64,000 nt of DNA, taken from assembly GCF_901709675.1 (NCBI RefSeq), contig NC_051104.1, positions 1,489,001 to 1,553,000 on the forward strand, read 5' to 3'. Below the pieces are notes generated by a model, which was not told the DNA's origin, searched no databases, and saw nothing but the letters and a program-made list of their open reading frames with translations. Positions within the stretch are counted from its first letter, which is position 1. Each line of letters opens with the position of its first letter. The DNA is from Syngnathus acus. Lineage: Eukaryota > Chordata > Actinopteri > Syngnathiformes > Syngnathidae. The translations under genes and the position numbers were made by a program. Shown in pieces: positions 50,521 to 62,800 of the stretch.

Positions 50521-53500
50521 CCGAACTTGTATAAAAGGTCCCTCAAAAAGACTCAGTGAATATAAAACATGGCGATAAATGGCCTCCCCGAAGGACTTCA
50601 GAAAATATCTGCCAAAAGGCACAATCTGTAAAATAATATACTTTTTTGGGAGGGGGATTATACCTACTTATTGTATTTTTTTTTCTTCTCGACCTTTTTA
50701 TATTTATTTATTCCAATCACGTTTTCACTGTTCTAGATCATTAAACTGGCAACAAAGGAAAGATTTGCACTAAAAAAAAAATCTCACATGTAAGCGCTCT
50801 GTATGTATATATTTGCCACATGACGTTAGCTAAGCTGATGACTTACAATGCAAAAACAATTTTGATGTGAACAAGAAACGGCACACAAAGTAAATACTGT
50901 ATTCTAACTCTGCCCTCTAGTGGCACATAATCTTAGTGCATGTTAGTCCACTTTGTGGGTCATCTCCAAAACCCTCCGGCGGTCGTTTAGCATCAAACTC
51001 ATAATCCTGCCAATTGCTTTTTCGATAACCCTAACCCGCACCAGTCTACTGACGTCATAAATAAATACATAAGAAAAGAGGACCACCAATTGAGGCTCAT
51101 TCTGTTAGTCCAACTCACCCGATCATTTCCTCTCCCGACTGACAAAGTGTCGACATCTGTAAAACAGGAAGACAATGATTTAATTTGTCATTCAATGATA
51201 ATAAAAACACGTATACAAAAATATTAGTAAAGTCAAATGGCTTCATTGAAGGTATCGTGACTCCTCTGATGTTATTTGTCGTCTTCGTCGTTCTTATTGT
51301 TTTATCGTTGTTGTCGCTGGCTTGAATTTACAATTTTGAATTTACAGTGTAGGCTGAGTAATTACAATTGTTCGAATACATTTAATTTTCAAATAAAAAT
51401 GTGCCTCGTACAAATATATGATACACATGTGCTTCCGACTCCTACCGCTAGATGGAGGCACAGCACTTCATAATACCAAGTCACATTGGCTCGCTGTTAT
51501 TTTGTATACTACGACGCACTTTAATAATCGCATGCCTTTATGAATTACGATTTTTCGAGGGTCAGTCTTGAAGTATTGGGGAAAAGACAGTAAATTGGAG
51601 AACGCACCAAACACAAGTTGTTATATGTACATTTATTTGTTATTCTGCATATATTAATAGACTTGGTGTTGGTGGGCGAACATGGAAACAAGACAACAAA
51701 GTGTTCTGCGGCCACATCATCCTATGGACTACAACATGCATACAAAGATGTCGCTTTGTACAGAAACTCTTATGTGTGTGTATGAGTTTGTGATCAGGAG
51801 CCATTCTCTCAGAGAAAATAAAAGACACAAGCTATGTACAATAATAATCATCAATGGTAAAGTCAGTGCATCAAGGGAACATGAATGCTGAGGAGAAACA
51901 GTCGTGTCTAATTTAAATATACAGTGGCGTAGCGTGGGGCTGTTATAGTCCGAGGTACAGTTGCCCAAAAAGGACAAAAAAGACCAAAATAAATGTTGTG
52001 TATTACATTTGCAAACCCTGTGATGTTTCTTGAGCCAGATGGAAGGGCGACGAGCACCCTCAGGCCTTGGTTTAGCTTCAGAAAACAGGTGAGCCATGAT
52101 TGGTCGTAACCTGGGTCCACTCCTGAGAAACTGTGATGTCGTTTTCAGTTCACAGCGAGCGGCAAAATGACTGCTCCCTGAGATGGATAAATTGTCAGCA
52201 GCCATATCCGATTTTCCCCCCCCCTTTCCGGATAATGTTCACATAAAATTTGCGTGATTCGCATCACCATCAACAAATGCGATGCGGTTGCTACGTTCCA
52301 TGCCGGATTATTAAATTACGGTGGCCCTAACGGGACAAAACGCACCCCACGCTACTCCACTTTTTTGAAGGGAATTCTACACATCCATCGGACCTCCCGA
52401 AGGGGTGCGCTGCGAATTCGGAAGCGCTCGGCGATGTTCGGTTAGACATCAATGTGGCTTACTTTCGGGTTAATAGAAGGGAGAAAGAAAGACAAAAACA
52501 TCAAGAGTGATAGAAAACCTGAGAACTCAATCGCATTAATTGTATCTATTACATAAAGACCTGATTTCTGCTATAAAATTAGACTATCTATACAGTGCCT
52601 CGCTATGTGAGCTATGAGTCGCACCACCGACAGTTGTTTTTTCCAAGACCACTTAAACTGTCGTGCTCCATTTTGAGACAATGTTTTTGTTGTTGTTGAA
52701 AAAATAGAGAAATTTGCCACAAAAATAAATCAATAATTAAATAAGAACGCAAATGGAGTGTGGCCATTTTTAAAATGATTTCCCCCCCCCCCCCCCCCCA
52801 TTTTGGATTCAAGTCTGACATTGTTTAGATGCCTGACAGTACATACACAGTATCGTATTAAAAAGCAAACATAAAATAACCACCAAATTTTCAATTGCAT
52901 CCTTGTGAAATTCTCTTTTTGCATGTTTGTGCAATGCTATTTTTTACCTCATATTAAAGATAGAACATTGGAAAAATACATTTGTCTGTCTGTACAAATC
53001 CCTCGTAGACAGAAGAAAATAAAGTGCCACAATTTTGGGCCTGCATAGTTTTGCAGTACTCAACGCAGTATATTGTAGATATCATAATACACATTATATT
53101 ATACACTATATCTTGTACTTTAAGTACTCCTTCCTCTTTTCTTTGCTTGTGACAAAAGACAGAAAATTGGAAATAAATTAAAATAATGAACATATACAAA
53201 CATGCATTTTGTACACACAGCCATCTGTCCCAAAAAATATTCCAGCCATAAATTGGAATTCAAAGGCAACAAGAGATGCTCTCTGTCAATGTAAACAAAA
53301 CAACAAACACAATAAATTAAATTCACACACAAATATGAACACAAATATTAGGAAGCTAAAATTGAAAAAAGAAAGCTGACTTTGACTTTGACTTTGACTT
53401 TGTCACCCTCCTGTTATGTTTTTCCGGGTCAATTTGACCCAGGACAAAAAATCTCAATGTTAATATTTCATTATTAAGCCAAGCAGAAGAAGCTGGGTAG

Positions 53501-54390
53501 CGAAAAAGTGCAATTTGAATATGGGTCAATTTGACCTGCGAAATAAACAGGAGATTTATATAAAGGTAGAGCTACGGCGCCATACTTACATGTCATATTA
53601 GTGGATTAGACAAAAGCTTATTTGTGTGCTTGATTTGGTCCATCGATAACTGAAGTATTTCTACTTTATTTGACAAACTAGATTCCTTTACACTGTAAAG
53701 CGTATACTGTAGGTGTCGTAATTCACAATTGCTTTTTATGGCTCTCGATCTACTTGTTGAATTATTAGAATGGATTAAAATCCACAAACTACACTACAAC
53801 TATTTTATTGAACAAAATGATTTAAGATTTAACAATAATTGTGAAAAGGTAAATACGCCGGAGAGTACATGATTTATTTCCAGCGCTAAAACGAAGCGTA
53901 TGGCTACAAGAGTTCCTGACCTTTTTAAAGGTGCTAAATCCAGAAGCTTTAAGTTTAAAAACTTTTTGACTTACATATAATATTGTTCGGTTTTTTTTTT
54001 CTTTAAAAACAAGTGATTATTTTTCATTGTTTTTTGTGAGACAACTGTGCTAAGCAGTGGGCCACAAGCTCCCTAAAACCTGAGTTGTCCCTAACAAAGA
54101 TCCCTTTTTTTTTTTCCAAATATAAGCTTGCTGTTTTGCTTCCTCATGAATTCGGAGACTGAATATCGGAACTTGAAATTTGCAAAACGTTACTACACAC
54201 ACACAGGAACAAATGACAGGCTCATCAAGGGAACACTTTGCATTTTCCACAAAAGGTAATGATATGTTTTTTTTTTTTTAATAAATAGGTCGCTACAATG
54301 GTTGTCCATTTGTCCATTTGTCACATTGCTGTTAACGGTATTGTCCTTTTTTTTTAATCGCGTTAATTGTCATTGCCTTTCGTGTCCGAG
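50521..54390. other. 3' region of sbspon and of the Kv2 gene
   Basis: This is AT-rich non-coding sequence. The right part is probably the long 3' UTR of the minus-strand Kv2 gene. A CTCF-like motif lies at 50911-50926 (minus orientation). A C-run (about 52782-52799) and a TTTGAC-unit tail (about 53375-53402, LINE-tail-like) are present. I recognise no gene. Confidence 0.55.
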
Positions 54391-54502
54391 TATTTACAAA
54401 GCAAATGAAGCACCGTAAAAGACGAGTCTTTTTCTATCTTGCATGCTTATTTACAGATCAGTTCATCTGCGTAATGGAAAAGGAGCTTGTCTTTTATTTA
54501 CA
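54391..54502 (-). promoter_or_regulatory. Three Pumilio-type elements in the Kv2 3' UTR
   Basis: On the minus strand TGTAAATA occurs at 54502-54495, 54455-54448 and 54398-54391, that is 111 to 222 nt after the stop codon. The octamer fits the Pumilio consensus UGUANAUA. Function is inferred. Confidence 0.55.
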
Positions 54503-54612
54503 AGGGGAAATAGTTTCCACCAGTGGACGGGTTCCTTGTCGTTGGGGCGGTCCGCCACGACACAAGTGAAAGGGGCTTGCCATGCCATGCAGAAATGTTT
54601 GGGCTCTCGCAG

Positions 54613-56445
54613 TCACATGCTGGTCTCGCAGGCGGGCGAGAGCCCGCTGTCCCCGGGTATCAGGTGGATGTCGGACGTGAAAATGTGGTTCTCCGCTTTG
54701 TGTCCGTTTTGGTCGGCTTCCCTCTCGCCCTGGTTGCAGTTTTGGGCGGCGGTCTTGGGGGACCGGGGCACGGCAATCGCACCGGCCACCGCCATCAGGC
54801 GGTTGTCTGAGGACGGGCCCTCATCGCCGGGTGGGGTGTCCACCAGAGGGCCGGTCTCCCCCGCCTCCTCCTCGTCCTCTACGGCCTGGATAAGCGCTTC
54901 CGAGCTGGCCATGAGAGGCAACCTTTCCCCGTCTGGTGACTCTTCCTCCAGGATGCTGGAGCTAATGTCTCCAGGAGACGTGGTGCTGGGCGGTGTCGGT
55001 GGGCCCTCGGCGGACGTCTTAATTTTAAGAGCGTTGTTCCCACGAAGAGATTTTTGAATGTTCTCCACGGCACTACCGAAACTCTCCCCTTCCTCTATGT
55101 GGAGTTCCGCTCCATCGCCCCGGTTATCGGATCGATAAAAGCCGTCTTTGAGGATGTCGCTCGACGAAAGCTGAACCGCGGTTAGATGGAGAGGCGAAGG
55201 TACCTGGAGGTGTCTGCTCTTGGGTCCGTCCACCTCCTTCATCTCCAGTTCTTCCTTCTGTGTGGACTCGGGACTTTGGGACCGCTTTGGCGAGCCCGGG
55301 CCGGCAATGGTGGTGCTGAGCGTGCTCATGGAGCTGGTCGTGTGGAGATTGGTGAAGGACTGAGACTTGGTCATCTGGTTGTACATCTCCTCCAGTTTCT
55401 GGACGTTGAGATGCTGCGGGGTTTTGCTGCCCCATTGCGGGCTACCCGTGGTGGTGATGGTGATGTGGTGGGGAGAGTTGGGCCCCGCCGCCATGGTCTC
55501 CAGGCTCCTCTTCTTTGGCGACTTGAGGTTGGTCTCCGAGGTGGCCAACCTGCTGGAGCCCCCCCAACGGTTGGGTGACAGGTGGTTGTCCAGGGAGCTT
55601 TTCTCCTCTCCTTTCTCCACTACCACATCCATGAGCTCCATACTCCGAGCGAATGCGTCTTTGAGGTTCATGGACACAATGCTGCCGTTACGTTTGGCTC
55701 TCTCCAAAGCCTCCCGCCTCTTAATGGCCTTCTCCTGCCTCTTCTGCTCCTTGTAGAACTCAGAGAAGTTGTTGACGATAATGGGAATGGGCAGGGCGAT
55801 GACCAGCACGCCCGCGATACAGCAGAGCCCCCCGACGATTTTTCCGGGTAACGTCTGCGGGTAAATGTCCCCGTAGCCCACCGTTGTCATGGTAATGGTG
55901 GCCCACCAGAAGGAGGCGGGGATACTGGTGAACTTGGTGGCGTCTTCGTCTTTCTCGGCAAAGAAGACCAAGCTGGAGAAAATCATGATGCCCATGGCGA
56001 GGAACAAAATGAGCAAGCCCAGCTCGTTGTAGCTCCGCCTCAAAGTGAAGCCCAGCGACTGAAGCCCCGTGGAGTGCCTGGCCAATTTGAGGATCCGAAG
56101 TATTCTCATAATCCGGAAGATCTGCACCACGCGCCTCACGTTCTGGAACTTGAGCACGCTCTTGTTGGACTCGGTCAGGAAAATGGTCACGTAGTAGGGC
56201 AGGATGGCCAGCAGGTCGATGACGTTGAGCGGACCCTTGAAGAACTTCCATTTGTTTGGCGAGGAGAGGAAGCGCAGCAGGTACTCCATGGTGAACCAGG
56301 CAATGCAGACGGCCTCCACGTGCGCCAGCTCAGGGTTGTCAATGGCGTGGCCAAAATCGTCCTTCTCCTGAAGCTCCGGCAAGGTGTTCAGGGATAGCGC
56401 GATGGTGGACAGCACGATGAACAGGATGGATAGGATGGCCAGAAT
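54613..56445 (-). CDS. kcnb2: Voltage-gated potassium channel Kv2, last coding exon (610 aa, partial)
   Basis: Delayed-rectifier channel alpha subunit of the Shab group. Only the large terminal exon is in the window. It begins after an acceptor (TTTGGGCAG|ATT) at the S1 segment ([18 protein letters not shown]). It encodes S2, S3 ([16 protein letters not shown]), the S4 sensor [21 protein letters not shown]5, the pore with TTVGYGD, S6 ([14 protein letters not shown]) and a long C-terminal tail. The N-terminal T1 exon is missing and should lie beyond 64000. Position next to convergent sbspon supports kcnb2. Parts of the tail ([21 protein letters not shown] near the end) look more like KCNB1, so the paralogue call is moderate. 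The VAP-binding SSIDSFxSCATDF-type motif of mammalian Kv2 tails is not found. Confidence 0.88.
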   Translation of the reverse strand: MLAILSILFIVLSTIALSLNTLPELQEKDDFGHAIDNPELAHVEAVCIAWFTMEYLLRFLSSPNKWKFFKGPLNVIDLLAILPYYVTIFLTESNKSVLKFQNVRRVVQIFRIMRILRILKLARHSTGLQSLGFTLRRSYNELGLLILFLAMGIMIFSSLVFFAEKDEDATKFTSIPASFWWATITMTTVGYGDIYPQTLPGKIVGGLCCIAGVLVIALPIPIIVNNFSEFYKEQKRQEKAIKRREALERAKRNGSIVSMNLKDAFARSMELMDVVVEKGEEKSSLDNHLSPNRWGGSSRLATSETNLKSPKKRSLETMAAGPNSPHHITITTTGSPQWGSKTPQHLNVQKLEEMYNQMTKSQSFTNLHTTSSMSTLSTTIAGPGSPKRSQSPESTQKEELEMKEVDGPKSRHLQVPSPLHLTAVQLSSSDILKDGFYRSDNRGDGAELHIEEGESFGSAVENIQKSLRGNNALKIKTSAEGPPTPPSTTSPGDISSSILEEESPDGERLPLMASSEALIQAVEDEEEAGETGPLVDTPPGDEGPSSDNRLMAVAGAIAVPRSPKTAAQNCNQGEREADQNGHKAENHIFTSDIHLIPGDSGLSPACETSM

Positions 56446-58400
56446 CTGCCCAAACACAAACCCAAGAAACACCACGTTAGAGATTCAAACTTCAAATCGG
56501 ATCTGATGGCTCAGGTACGACCCGGTTGATTTCCATTGGGTACGGTCGATCTGCATAAACAAAGGCGGCCGGAAATAAAAAGCATGTGAATCAAAAGAGC
56601 GAGTGAAGGTCTGAGCACAAATGGCACCGCAGGCGTGCTGCTGAATTACAATCAGCCCTTCTTGTATGCAAAATGCATAGCAAACATCCATACAAATGCA
56701 AAAGGTGGATTCACAGAACTAAATGAGTCATTAAGACTTGGACTAAATTGATGTCATTTATAAGGTTGAGCATCAAAACGTTTGATTTGGACTCAGTCCA
56801 CAAATGGAAGACGGGTGTCACGCCGCAGGTGAAGAAATGTTGTCCTTCACTGAATGCCGATAAGGTAAAAGCGATTAGCAAGCTAAGAGCGGCAGCGCGG
56901 GCCGAGCCCGACGTGGCGTCCAAAAGACTGCACATCTTGGCAAGATGGATGGCGGGGTGACGCCGGGTCAGTCGTGACACTTGATTGACTCGCACGAGAG
57001 GAAAGCGAACAATTTAAGAAGATCATTATTGGAGACTTTTCCTACAACCTTCAAAGATGGACATTTTATGGGTTGGACTGACACCGATCTCTTCTTTGCC
57101 TTGCCCGGAATCAACTGGAAAGACAACTTTGGATAAATTTGTGTTGCGTACTGTAAATGAAGCCGTTTCTCAGCAGAGAGCCTTTTTTTGGCTGCAGAAT
57201 CAATTCAGACGATTATGGCTTTTGGTAATGTGCATTGATCCCAGTGAGTGTGTGTGTGTATGTGTGTGTACTTTTCCATCATCTGGCAGTTTGGTGACCC
57301 CATTAAACCAATGAATTACCGCCGTAAATTCTTCTACCACCCCGGACAGATTATTTGCATCTGACACAACCTCTCAAGCTTAACTGTTAGCAAGAGGCTA
57401 ACCTAGCGGTCGTCCGTGTTTCTTTCCAGCTGCAAGCTTTTCCGCTGCATTCTTTTGCAAACAAAATCGTTCAAAGCCGTAAATACATTTTTTTTTATTA
57501 TTCAAATGATACCCGAGAAACATTTTGTTTGTGGGCACAAGCAGGAAGCCGAGCAAGATCTTATGAAATATTTATGAACATTCTTTCTTGGGCGCAAACA
57601 TGCCAGGCAATGCGGCGGCCATGTCAACAACACAGCGGAAACATTTTAATAAAAAATAAACATTTTGAACACGACACCAACAGGATGCGAGCGTTGCAGT
57701 CGGCAGCTTCGAGATTTATGAGTGCGATGCTAAGCTAACCGATACACATGCTCAACTTGTCAGCTTGCGATGCCGTTCCCGCAGTCGGCCTCCCGAGAGA
57801 AATTTAGCCGTGCGGTTGTGATATCGATGGATATTTAAAGCCGCTCAATCGATGGCGAGAGAGACGCTGCTGTATATCCTGTCTTAAAGCCTTCTCAAAT
57901 GACTCCCGCACACTTTAAACGCCAGCCGGGGATCAACAACTGAAAAAAGTTTTTGATGCTTTGATCTCAATGACACAACTTCAACCGAAATATTCAGGAA
58001 ATGCCCCAAAAGTGGAACAATTCAGAGTTGAACTACTGTAGATGCACCTTGATGGCTTTAAAAAAAAGAAAAAATCAACATGACATATTTTTCCTCCTTT
58101 CAGAAGTTTGCCACTTTCAAAACTTCACGCATTTCCTGAGTCTACCTATGGAGGGAAAAAAAATGGGGGTGGGTGAGGAGGTAAAATGAAACGAACTCTG
58201 TTTACCGCCCGAGACAAGCTGCTTTCTTTGCTAATGAGATCCTTCCCTCCCTCTCCTTCTATCAGTGATGTGTGCGCATGAATAAATGTATGAGCCATGC
58301 TGGCACCCGAGGAGCGGCAACAGATGATTGGCACAAGAAACTGTAACGTGGGGGGAAATAGTCTTGCTGCTTTATAGAGGGTACCGGTGGTGTCAAAAAA

Positions 58401-58905
58401 GGGGTGCGAAAGTGTGTTGAAGGGGGTTCGCGGTTTTAATTATTTGGACAAGGCGGTTTTTTGTACATAAAATCAAAGCAGTGTTAAGCTAAACTGGCTA
58501 TATTATGATTTTGTGGGGTGGGGTGGGCTGGAGTTTTTTTTGGGGGTGTGTCAAAGGGGGTACACGGCTTTTACATTTTTTTGTTTTGAAAAGCTGTTCT
58601 TTGACGTAAAGTCAAAATTGGAATAGGCTGAGTTGTTTTTTCTAATCCTTGTTTCTTTGGGGTGCACCATGTGATAAAAGGGGTGCGCAGTTTAAAATGT
58701 TTTAATGTACGACATAACATCAACGTTGCTAATTGCTGAACAAGTGAAATTTGGCTTATATTTTCAGGTTGGGGTGCACCATATTTGTTTGCTAAAGGGG
58801 GTGCGCATCTTAAAAAGAAAAACTATTCTATGATGTAAAATCATCATATAGCTAGCTAGCTATATGCTAAATGGGCTACGTTTCAATGCTTTCTTTGTCG
58901 GCAGG
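58401..58905. repeat. Diverged tandem repeat, unit about 120-135 bp
   Basis: Units are anchored by AAAGGGGGTGCGC-like words at about 58421, 58555, 58678 and 58796. Where seen, GGGGTGCACCAT lies upstream and a GACGTAAAATCA-like word downstream. A further partial copy (GGGGTGCGCCAAATTTG) is near 59743. The copies are degenerate. Confidence 0.6.
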
Positions 58906-61900
58906 GGGTTGCGGTGCTGCGGATAAAGGTGTTGAAAAATTCAACCCTAACTTCCTTTGCAAAGTTGTGCGAGTAACTCCTAAAGCCAGATAAGACCAGC
59001 TCGTGAGCCCACAAAGCAGCCAGGAATTAGCCAGTGACACTTCCAGAGAATAGCCTTAAACCGTAGGGGGTTACTTTAATCTCTGCAGATGAAACTTTTT
59101 TTTTCTCCTCCAAAGTTGAAAACGCTGCCACATTATGATACACTTAAGGTGCTTGTGAATTTTCGTGCGGACCTAACAAGCCTTCGCCGGTGTTCTATTG
59201 CGGCAGTTAATCACTTTTATCACGTCAACAGACGAAGGCCTCGAGGAACTTGCACGCCTTTAAAAGTCTAATAATTCCCCACGGGCCACAGAAAGAAAAC
59301 ACCGTAAAGAAAAAGAGGTGCAGATGGAATTGGCGGTGAATTATTTCGCCATTAATGAGATCGCTAAATCATTTTATTTTTAGGCGACGCACCCCTAACA
59401 ACCCTCGTATGTGTTTCCAGCCACGCAACCCCTTCATTAAGCTAATTCATGCTTTTTGTCCAACGTTCTTTTGCACCTATTTCTCCACTAGGTGTCGCAA
59501 ACAAATTCGATAAGCTTTTTTCCGGTCCGCTGGTTGTCTCCGACCGCGCACCCATTTCAAGTTTAACGACACCACCCGGAAGATGTTAGTCGTCATTGCG
59601 GTGCCTTCCCACTGATGCACATTAAGCTAATGCCTCGCTAAGTGATTCCTCAAATGTGTTTGTGGCCATACTAAGAAAGTTACATGATCCATCATTGCGG
59701 AATAGCAGTCTTACTGTTGCAAAAATGTATAACGTGATATGTTGGGGTGCGCCAAATTTGTCAGGGTGTGTTTTGGTAACAAAGCAAAAAAACGACACAA
59801 CCTAAAACACTTGTACCACCTCCCCTAAACCCCCTGCGCACCCTTGTCACAATCAATGTCACATTATATTGATTCGCTTTCATTACGTCAAGTCACAGGC
59901 GGTCACAGCAGGCAACTTTGAATGGACTTGTCGTGAAAGTCCTTTTTGCACACAGCGGGCAAGGTTTGCACGCCTTACACAGCATTATGAATATTCCGAT
60001 AGGGAGCACACACAGGAAGGGGTGTGTGAGTGTCTGGAGGATGATCACTTTTATTAATGCTAACCATTAGCATGCCAATGGCGTTTTCAATTATGTGTTA
60101 GCATGAAGCTAGCCAAACGGGTAATGTAATGTAATGTTGTTTCAAAAACAGATAATAGGAGGCTTTTTGTAAAACGAGAAAAAAAATTAAATTCTGGAAA
60201 AAATATTGAAAATCGAATCAATACAATCAGAGATATGCCGCAATGCTGCAGCTTCTTCCTTACGTGTGATGTCGCTGGGAAATGAGGCAAAGAGGGCCAA
60301 CATGAAAACATGTGGATGCCTTTGGGCCAAACTGGAGGCGGAGGAGAGGTTGCAGCATTTGAAGCACTTGCGCAGTCATAAGCATTGCGAGAACACACAC
60401 ACACAAATTGCCGCTGCTTCACTCTTAATGTCTTAATTAAGCTGAATTGGCTATTTTTTTTACTTCGTCTGTATATCCAGAATGCAACCCTTGTGACCCC
60501 TTAAAAAGACGCCGGTGATCAAAGACAAATGACCAATTAAGGGAGAACATACGGCCCAGGAATTCACCGATCTCCGTTAGGCCAAGTACATTTCTACTTG
60601 AAATCAATTGAAATGCCACCTTTGGATATATGTTCGCTATTATGTATTGATATTTGCTTCTCGGCTTCTAAATATTGTTTGTTTACACGTTTTTCTGTCG
60701 TTTGTGTGTAAATTCAAAAGACAATAAAGCCATAAAAGCAAAACACTTGAACAATCATAATAGGTGCTTGTATTAAGAAAGTCAATCAAAACAATGAGAG
60801 AAAACCACCATTTAATTTCCCTCACGTATTTAAAGAGGTGCGAGTGCAGACGGCAAATTCATCCCTGATCCACATGAACGCGAATGAAAGAAGTGAGGGT
60901 CCGTCAGATGGATATGAGATAAGCTCGCTTGAAGTTTCTCATCACACCCCGATGCGTAGACGCAAGGAGATAAAAAAAGGGAGTGGTGCTCATAACATAA
61001 GATAAACGTGTTTTGAGTCAAATGTCACACAAGGTTTCACCAAAATTATTTGGATTCATCACAGCCCCAGTGCCGTAGATTGGGGGGGCAAAAGGGGCAA
61101 CAGCTCAAGGGAAAGTGCTATTTTGGTCCGAACGTACGGTGGTCCAGAAGGGACAAAAAGAAAATTTACCAGGCACAACAAAATGCCACAAATGCTTTGG
61201 CAAGGCTTTGTGTCTCCTTGAAAGGCACCAAACATGGAGCGCATGAGCGCAGGCATTCCCACCGTTCTGTCCTCCCACGCCCGACCCCCCCACCCCTTCT
61301 GAAATATACACAGGAAACAAAACATGAAACGAGAGCAGAGAAAATGTGCTGACTCGTGTCCTTTATAGCCTCCGACGCCTTTGCATGTCGTTACGAGCTC
61401 ATTTCCTCCGTCGCGCATGCATGTTCTCTCGCATTACCTCCGACTGACCCTCGAAATACAACTTCTGCATTCGGTCTATTCATCCCTCCAACTCGCCGAC
61501 TGAGCCCGTTTGACTCAACACATTCCCGCCGTACGCTAGGAACACAAAGACAATGTCACACCTGGGCCCGTTATCAAAAAGGAGGTATTGCTCGCAATCG
61601 CTCATCCGTATATCCCATGTGTGGGAGCCCTTATAGATAAGTGTGTGTGTGTGTGTGTGTGTGTGCGCCTAAGGAAAAAGCCATTTCCTGCACCTATCAC
61701 TTTTATTGCCTATGAAATAATAACTTGAATCTTGCACAAGCTTTCACTTAGATGAGTGTGTCACCCAGCGTGGGAGATGCCAGCAGGGAATCTCCAGAAA
61801 AATGGAAACTGGAAGGTTTCCACCGCCTCAGTAAGAATTGTCGTTTCATTAAAACGACGTCCGATTGCAGCCCCGCCGTGTCCGATTTGAGGAGATTGGA

Positions 61901-62619
61901 GGATGGGAAGAAAATTGACCAAGAGGTGCACAATTTGGTCTTTCAATCAGTTTGGGGGGGTGTTTGCGATTGACTCTATTTTATCTGATGTCCTCGTCGG
62001 CAGCTGCAGTCAAGTGGGCCAGTTTATCAGGCAGGCAGACAATGTGCCAACTCTGATTAAACAATCTAATCTGGACTCAATTGAAGTGTAGATTAGATAG
62101 GGAAGAGAGCGCACGTTCTGCATTGCAACATTAGAGTACATTAGAGTACCCCCGGTAATGACCCCCCCCCCCCCCAGAAAATAACAACCGTCACTAGTCA
62201 CCGAAAAAGCCAAAGAAAAAGCTGGTGGAACCGATCAAAAATCTAAATTTTGCCCAAATGTCGGACACACGTTTGTGTCTTTGCAAAGAGAGCCCAGATG
62301 GCTGCCGTGAATTGAAGACAAGCGATGGGATGATTCGGACAAGGTGGCAGCAAGGGCATAAAAGATGATGTAAACAACACAAATGAGGTTCCATTTCCAT
62401 CTTACCCCCCCCCATCCCATCCCGCCTCGTGTCTGTTTATTTTGCTGACCTGTGATCCCTGCGGAGTCTCTCCAACATCTGCCCACGGCGGAGCTCAATC
62501 GGATTAACGATCAGATTTAGATTTTCTCCTCATTCTTAAGACTCTCTTGTATCGCTACTTTGTCTGACATGGAGAAAGTCTTCAAATGTTTTTGTCGCTT
62601 AATAATGTTAACCTGCAAT

Positions 62620-62800
62620 AAATAAAAAAAATAAAATAAAAATAATAATAATTATATATATATATGTAATAAATATAGTATAAAATAATAACATAAATAT
62701 GTATCGAATAAAGTAGAATATATACTATAAAATAATAAATAAAAACACATAAAAAGATAATATAAATATATAATACAAAATATAAAAGTTAATAAAACTA
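62620..62800. repeat. AT-rich low-complexity patch
   Basis: The stretch is almost pure A/T, with AATAAA, ATATATA and AATAAT words and no gene signal. Confidence 0.85.

Noticed and set aside
54613-56445. Assignment to kcnb1
   Set aside because: The tail has KCNB1-like words, but the neighbouring convergent sbspon is the KCNB2 neighbour in vertebrates. I kept kcnb2 with reduced confidence.
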